From Rubripirellula obstinata (lineage in GTDB: Bacteria > Planctomycetota > Planctomycetia > Pirellulales > Pirellulaceae): 64,000 bases of DNA. This document shows, one piece after another, positions 61,423 through 64,000 of the stretch. Below the pieces are notes generated by a model. The model ran no database searches and was not told the DNA's origin. It saw nothing but the letters and a program-made list of their open reading frames with translations. Location: NCBI RefSeq assembly GCF_001642955.1, contig NZ_LWSK01000004.1, positions 1-64,000 on the forward strand, read 5' to 3'. How positions within the stretch are numbered: position 1 is the stretch's first letter; the number at the start of each line of letters is the position of its first letter. A program made the position numbers and the translations under genes.

Positions 61423-62397
61423 TTACTGGGAAACGGACATCTCGAACGGCCGGGATTTCGATTCGGTGCTGGTGGGGAAATCATCAGGCACCTCGTTTAG
61501 CGTGACTTTGCCATCGGCTGCCCACTCGGTGCCTCGGACCAGCAGAGTCGCATAGCCGACGCATGCCATCGCCTGATCATCGTGCCCCATCACCGTATGA
61601 AAAACACGGCCACCTTTGTAGTCGATGGTCATGACGATCGGCTCGTGCCGTCCCGTGCCTTTGTATTTTGGATCCGCATAGGCAGTGGCCAGGATCGTCA
61701 TGTTGTTGGCGGGACCGCGAAGTTTTTGATAAAGCTCGTCCTTGGTATGCATCCAAGCTCGGGGCAATCCAGCAACAATCGGGTGATCAGGTTCGCGAAT
61801 GACGACTTGGTATTCATGGCGAGGTCCGTGGTCACCACCATTGCCCTTCGATTCATCGCGAACGATTTCTTCGTCTTCGTTTAAGTAAACATAGGGCCCC
61901 GATTTTTCATTGCGTCCGCCCCAACCGCCCAGTCCAATCATCTGATTGAATTCTTCCCAGTCGCCGAATGAATTGTCTGCGGCGTGAACGACCACCATGC
62001 CGCCGCCACCTCCGACAAATGCCTCGAGTGCCGCCTTGGTTTCGTCGGGCCAAGCCGCAGCGTTGTAACCAAAGTTGCTAAGTACGACGTCGTAGTTTGC
62101 AAAGTTCGGCTTGAAGTCCGGGTCCGTTTTTGGCTTGGGCAGATCCTCGTATTGCTTTCCATCATCCAGTGGGAACTCCTCCAGTAATTCGCCACCTTTC
62201 CATGTGAATTGAGTTCTTTCAATATCGACAGTGAAACGATCGGTTTCCTCCAGAAAGGACTTCATCATCATCGTCGTTTTCGGCCATGTGTCGTGGTTGT
62301 TCTGCCCATCGATGATCAGCACACGGATCTTGTCTTCGGCGGAAGCGACCGAAGTGAAGCCGAATATGATCAGGAAGAGGTAGCTAAAAGCTTTCAT
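61423..62397 (-). CDS. Secreted ThuA-domain protein
   Basis: 324 residues with a signal peptide (MKAFSYLFLIIFGFTSVASAED). The mature part matches the ThuA family, a class I glutamine amidotransferase-like fold without the usual catalytic Cys (IRVLIIDGQNNHDTWPKTTM, NYDVVLSNFGYNAAAWPDET, FVGGGGGMVVVHAADNSFGD, GGRVFHTVMGHDDQA). ThuA proteins are abundant in planctomycetes and often linked to sugar or sulfated polysaccharide use. No enzyme active site is evident. It lies between two repeat elements and upstream of no obvious operon. Confidence 0.85.
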   Translation of the reverse strand: MKAFSYLFLIIFGFTSVASAEDKIRVLIIDGQNNHDTWPKTTMMMKSFLEETDRFTVDIERTQFTWKGGELLEEFPLDDGKQYEDLPKPKTDPDFKPNFANYDVVLSNFGYNAAAWPDETKAALEAFVGGGGGMVVVHAADNSFGDWEEFNQMIGLGGWGGRNEKSGPYVYLNEDEEIVRDESKGNGGDHGPRHEYQVVIREPDHPIVAGLPRAWMHTKDELYQKLRGPANNMTILATAYADPKYKGTGRHEPIVMTIDYKGGRVFHTVMGHDDQAMACVGYATLLVRGTEWAADGKVTLNEVPDDFPTSTESKSRPFEMSVSQ

Positions 62398-62457
62398 AGG
62401 AATGACGACGCCGATAAGGAGGTGGGGCAGGATGCTTCTGAATTATAACAAGAAGTT

Positions 62458-62558
62458 TTAACCACGGATGGCTTTCGCGGGACCACGGATTTTTTGGGTG
62501 AATACTGGCTCGATAGACATCGCAATTATCCGTGGGTCTGCGAAAGCCATCCGTGGTT
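62458..62558. repeat. Palindromic repeat family C, copy 3
   Basis: TTAACCACGGATGGCTTTCG(CGGGACCACGGAT) and (ATCCGTGGGTCTG)CGAAAGCCATCCGTGGTTA with a longer loop (TTTTTTGGGTGAATACTGGC...). It is 101 bp, against about 80 bp for the other two. It ends six bases before the xylulokinase stop. Confidence 0.9.
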
Positions 62559-62564
62559 ATTCTT

Positions 62565-64000
62565 TTACCCAGCCTGAATGTCAGCCAATTGGTTCATCGA
62601 CTGTTTCAGGTTGCCGTACAAGTCGCGATAGATCGGAAACAGTCGGTCGTAAGCTTTCACCGCCGATCGATCGGGTTTGGTTTCGTCGGCGACTTTGATT
62701 GTGGCTTTGCAGGCTGATTCGATGTTTTTGTAGGCCCCATCGCCCACCGCTGCCAGCAACGCGACACCGAACGCTGGTCCCTGTTCGACTTCCAGTGTCG
62801 TGATCTTTTTACCAAATACATCAGCCTGCATTTGTCGCCACATCGGGTTCTTGCTGCCACCGCCCGACGCGCGAATTTGCTTAATCGGGACACCCATCGA
62901 ACCGATGATTTCTAAGCTGTCACGCAGTGCCATCGTGATTCCTTCCATCACACTGCGAGTTAAATGGCCGCGACCGTGAGTAGTGTTTAGGCCCACAAAA
63001 CTACCGCGAGCATCGGGATCGGCGTGAGGCGTTCTCTCACCATTGAGATACGGCAAGAACACTAATCCATCGCTTCCAGCAACAATGCTTTCCGCTTCTT
63101 TGGTCGCCGCGTCGTAGCGTTTGTTTTCGGGAATGCCTTCGAGTCCCTGCAAGATATTGTCGACCCACCATTGCAATGCGCCGCCACTGGTCAAGTTAAC
63201 GCCCATCATGTGCCACTTACCGTTGACCGCGTGACAGAACGTATGAAGTCGGCCTGTCGCGTCGTATTCGGGTTGATCACTATGAACGAACATCACACCG
63301 CTGGTTCCAATCGATGTGCTCAGCACTCCGCTTTTGACGACGCCGTTACCGACCGCGCCGGCGGCACAGTCGCCCGCACCACCAACGACTTTGCAATCGG
63401 TTGTTAGGCCTAATGCTTCTGCTGCGGCGGCCGTCAACGTTCCCGTCACTTCGTCACTTTCAACGACCGACGGCAACAGATCCGCATCAAGATCTAATTT
63501 GGTAAGCAGCTTCTTTGACCACTTTCGTTTCACCACATCTAGCAACAACGTTCCGCTGGCGTCGCTCACTTCGGTCACATAGTCGCCGGTCAAACGCCGG
63601 CGGATATCGTCTTTCGGAAGCAGGACTTTTGCGAGCTTGTCGAAGTTACGTTTCTCTTTGTCACGCATCCAGAGAATCTTGGGTGCCTGGAACCCGGTCA
63701 GTGCCGGATTGGCCACCATTTTGATCAGGGCTTTGCGTCCGCCCGCTTTGGAGGTGATTTCGTCGCATTGGGCGGCAGTCCGCTGATCATTCCAGAGGAT
63801 CGCGGGACGAATCACGTTGTCTTTCTTGTCCAAAAACACCGAGCCGTGCATTTGTCCGCTCAACCCGATCGCTTTGACATCGGAAGGTTTCAGTTCGCTC
63901 TTGTTCATCACGGTGCGAACCGTCTTGACCGTCGCCGCCCACCAATCATCGGGATCTTGCTGCGTCCAGCCCGGCTTGGGCTGCTCGATCGGGTACTCCG
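62565..64000 (-). CDS. xylB: Xylulokinase, 5' end outside the window
   Basis: FGGY-family kinase phosphorylating xylulose in the pentose route. The gene is read on the minus strand and continues past base 64000, so the N-terminus is missing (the last visible codons before the edge read EYPIEQPKPGWTQQDPDDWW). Visible family features: IGLSGQMHGSVFLDKKDNVI, ILWNDQRT, STSIGTSGVMFVHSDQP, IRASGGGSKNPMWRQMQADV and GPAFGVALLAAVGDGAY. A pentose sugar role is likely by family; other FGGY substrates are less likely because QMHG and the SIGTSG loop match XylB. Confidence 0.88.
   Translation of the reverse strand, partial: EYPIEQPKPGWTQQDPDDWWAATVKTVRTVMNKSELKPSDVKAIGLSGQMHGSVFLDKKDNVIRPAILWNDQRTAAQCDEITSKAGGRKALIKMVANPALTGFQAPKILWMRDKEKRNFDKLAKVLLPKDDIRRRLTGDYVTEVSDASGTLLLDVVKRKWSKKLLTKLDLDADLLPSVVESDEVTGTLTAAAAEALGLTTDCKVVGGAGDCAAGAVGNGVVKSGVLSTSIGTSGVMFVHSDQPEYDATGRLHTFCHAVNGKWHMMGVNLTSGGALQWWVDNILQGLEGIPENKRYDAATKEAESIVAGSDGLVFLPYLNGERTPHADPDARGSFVGLNTTHGRGHLTRSVMEGITMALRDSLEIIGSMGVPIKQIRASGGGSKNPMWRQMQADVFGKKITTLEVEQGPAFGVALLAAVGDGAYKNIESACKATIKVADETKPDRSAVKAYDRLFPIYRDLYGNLKQSMNQLADIQAG

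Noticed and set aside
1-64000. tRNA, rRNA, CRISPR, transposase or prophage genes
   Set aside because: Looked for tRNA-like cloverleaf arms, regularly spaced repeat-spacer arrays, integrase/transposase motifs and phage structural genes; none was convincing. The palindromic families are not CRISPR: spacing is irregular and they are scattered between genes.

Overview
The window looks like chromosome from a marine planctomycete of the Pirellulaceae (Rhodopirellula-like). The evidence is the gene content (secreted Gly/Met/Pro-rich and DUF11 envelope proteins, a ThuA-domain protein, DUF1569, a large multiheme cytochrome c, a futalosine-type menaquinone gene), the moderately high GC, weak or absent Shine-Dalgarno sites at many starts, and the large number of short palindromic repeats between genes. 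I see no rRNA, tRNA, CRISPR array, integrase, transposase or prophage. This is mostly housekeeping sequence with some unusual gene architectures. Assignments rest on reading motifs; no database search was possible.

Region by region. 0.1-4 kb (minus): three consecutive envelope protein genes; two share a related domain and two are lipoproteins with Cys-rich patches. 4-10 kb (mostly plus): a secreted unknown, a UbiA-type prenyltransferase, a secreted phosphatase joined to a heme-c domain (minus), a small SHOCT-like membrane protein, ClpX and a small unknown. 10.5-15.4 kb (minus): a fatty acid operon rpmF-fabD-fabG-acpP-fabF followed by an unknown gene. 15.6-20.5 kb (minus): an O-methyltransferase-like protein and a 1205-residue SMC/SbcC/YhaN-like ATPase. 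20.9-26.2 kb (plus): two large paralogous flagellins, each with its own terminator. 26.5-29.7 kb: a fused acyltransferase/acyl-activating enzyme (minus) and a PPK2 polyphosphate kinase (plus). 29.9-36.8 kb (minus): a recombination-repair operon of an AddB-like nuclease, an AddA-like helicase and an Mre11/SbcD/YhaO-like nuclease. 37-39.6 kb (plus): the TIGR03546/TIGR03545 pair, overlapping by four bases. 39.7-49.7 kb: DUF1569, FAH-family hydrolase, small membrane protein, Pgi (plus), a Ser/Thr kinase, glutamyl-Q tRNA(Asp) synthetase, AsnRS, an Nramp-like transporter and thioredoxin reductase. 50-56.7 kb: ThiL, a DUF58 protein (plus), an MqnA-MqnC fusion, an RluA-type pseudouridine synthase and a carotenoid-isomerase/desaturase-like flavoprotein (plus). 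57.3-64 kb (minus): prepilin peptidase, a 12-heme cytochrome c, a ThuA-domain protein and a xylulokinase cut by the window end.

Functional links. The fab genes form a complete elongation core with ACP and malonyl transfer. The fused acyltransferase/AMP-ligase is a plausible lipid remodelling partner but lies elsewhere. The AddA/AddB-like pair and the SbcD-like nuclease are probably co-transcribed; the expected ATPase partner of the nuclease (the SbcC/YhaN-like gene) is on the same strand about 9 kb downstream, separated by flagellin and lipid genes. MqnA-MqnC points to menaquinone made by the futalosine route.

The least explained layer is the set of palindromic repeats: at least nine families, most with two or more copies here, placed between genes and often touching or supplying stop codons. 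The strongest candidates for a second look are this repeat system, the phosphatase-heme c fusion, the MqnA-MqnC fusion, the triplicated module in the longer flagellin, the split SbcC/SbcD-like pair, and the 12-heme membrane-anchored cytochrome. I did not find a convincing new defence or mobile system.
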